60,000 nt of DNA. Source: Hydractinia symbiolongicarpus. Lineage: Eukaryota; Cnidaria; Hydrozoa; Anthoathecata; Hydractiniidae. Below, in pieces: positions 58,966 through 60,000 of this stretch. The DNA is taken from contig NC_079879.1 in NCBI RefSeq assembly GCF_029227915.1, forward strand, positions 3,474,001 to 3,534,000. Reading direction: 5' to 3'. Made by a program: the position numbers and the translations under genes. The number at the start of each line of letters is the position of its first letter. Position 1 is the first letter of the stretch. The notes under the pieces are model-generated. The model saw nothing but the letters and a program-made list of their open reading frames with translations, was not told the origin of the DNA and did no database searches.

Positions 58966-60000
58966 GATCAACAGCGCTGAACAATTTCAAGGCGAAATTC
59001 CAAGAGCTATTTAAACACGTGGTGGATAAAAACACTGACAGCATTTCACAACACGTGGATATATTACGCGATGCTGGTACCGATGATGAGTGCGAAAGTC
59101 AGTCATACTCCGAACTGTTCTGCAAAATTAAACAAGCAAAAGACATAATTTCAAATCACTTATCGCTACTTATCAATGCAGCTAAAAGCGATTGGTCGAC
59201 AGAGGAGGCAATGCAAAGGCGCAGTACTCTAATTGTTTGGTTTGTTGCTCATCAAGTTAATGTCGGTAACGCCAACTTACAGGATATAACGAAAGATGTA
59301 CTTGGTCTCGTATACAAATATATAACTCAAAACGACGTTATCAATTTAGGTAAACTAGCAAACTTGCTTCCAGGAACACAGATCGAATTGATTAAAGCAC
59401 CAATATCCATCACGACTGCTTCGCCTTTTGACGGTGATATCAATGCTGTTTTTAAAAACGCTTTTGCCAGCGTAACCGATTTTCTAGCTGTGTTGCAAAG
59501 AGGTGATTCTAAACATAAAGTAATTATCTCACAGTACGATTTAAAAGAAAAGTTAAAATTGGCAAAGCTCGACGCGATCAATGGTCAAGTGAAAGTAAGC
59601 GCACTGCAGATTAAGCGAGAGCTTTCGAAGTTCAAGAACGATCTGAAAGATTTTATATACAACAATAATGCTGCTCGATTCGCAGCGGTTGGACGTTACT
59701 TTAACGAATTAGCAGACTTCGACAGAGAAAAGAATTCCGCCGACATCGGCTTCATCAGAAATCGGCTGAATAATTTTAAAAGCGATATGCGTACAACGTC
59801 ATCTGAGATCAATCGGCGTTTAGTTGCCATGGTAAAAGGAGCGTTAGCTGCTACGGGTTTGGAATTAATTGAAAAAACAGCATTATTAATTGCAGAAATG
59901 ATTGCAGCCGCCAATCCTTTTAAATTGGATAAAGTTAACGACAACGTGGATGCTGCTAATAAAGTGGCGCAAGCAGTGACGAACGTCATTCGTGCTGATA
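58966..60000 (+). CDS. Terminal exon B: second copy of the C-terminal domain (partial, runs off window)
   Basis: Acceptor TTGACTTTAG at 58,956-58,965, then a phase-1 frame open for all 345 codons to the window end. It is clearly homologous to exon A: CIKQV versus [19 protein letters not shown] versus YDLKEKLKLAKLD, and [13 protein letters not shown] versus YFNELADFDREKN. The hydrophobic segment is retained at the matching position (about 59,830-59,920). There is no signal peptide or start codon at its 5' end, so it must be spliced to an upstream exon. Confidence 0.85.

Noticed and set aside
58842-58970. Splicing from a GTAAAT overlapping the stop of exon A into exon B
   Set aside because: That donor is phase 2 while exon B needs phase 1. 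The join gives a stop after about 16 codons, so serial use of both domains is unlikely.

Overview
The window looks like AT-rich, intron-rich DNA from a metazoan. A cnidarian, most likely a hydrozoan, fits best: compact phase-1 exon-shuffled EGF/C-type-lectin genes, introns full of short TA-flanked transposons, BEL/Pao and copia-like retroelements, and tRNA-derived SINEs. The taxon is an inference; no marker gene fixes it. The sequence supports three real host genes. Nearly everything else is introns or mobile DNA.

Region 1 (about 1-9,760, minus strand): the 5' ten exons of a GDAP2 orthologue (macro domain, then linker). The C-terminal CRAL-TRIO part lies beyond the left edge. Region 2 (about 9,880-29,835): a transposon graveyard. 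It holds a broken BEL/Pao element (about 11.3-19.5 kb) interrupted by a near-perfect fold-back, copia-like debris, a TA-flanked element and a tRNA-derived SINE, then further SINE copies, several TA-flanked inverted-repeat elements sharing one internal ~52-bp minisatellite, a TTAA-flanked piggyBac-type element nested cleanly inside one of them, and LINE 3' ends. Region 3 (29,945-40,467, plus strand): a complete 27-exon OCRL/INPP5B-type inositol polyphosphate 5-phosphatase (PH, 5-phosphatase, ASH, RhoGAP-like), with a 17-copy 39-bp minisatellite in intron 24. Region 4 (40.6-44.7 kb): intergenic, with a short inverted-repeat element and a 22-base poly-G run.

Region 5 (44,734 to beyond 60,000, plus strand): the most interesting locus. 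It is a large secreted protein gene with a signal-peptide exon, 12 C-type-lectin-like domains (one reduced) and 12 EGF-like domains, all on symmetrical phase-1 exons. It ends in a single-exon ~830-residue, mostly helical domain that I do not recognise. Just 118 bp after that exon's stop codon a second, diverged copy of the same terminal domain begins. It has its own splice acceptor in the same phase and stays open to the window end. The simplest reading is a lectin/EGF recognition array with interchangeable C-terminal effector-like domains chosen by alternative last-exon splicing. One CTLD exon is also almost identical to its duplicate (299 identical bases) although flanking exons and introns have diverged, which points to recent gene conversion.

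All exon joins were worked out by eye from GT/AG signals, reading phase and family resemblance. Phases agree throughout the three gene models. Exon 1-2 of the phosphatase is the least certain join.
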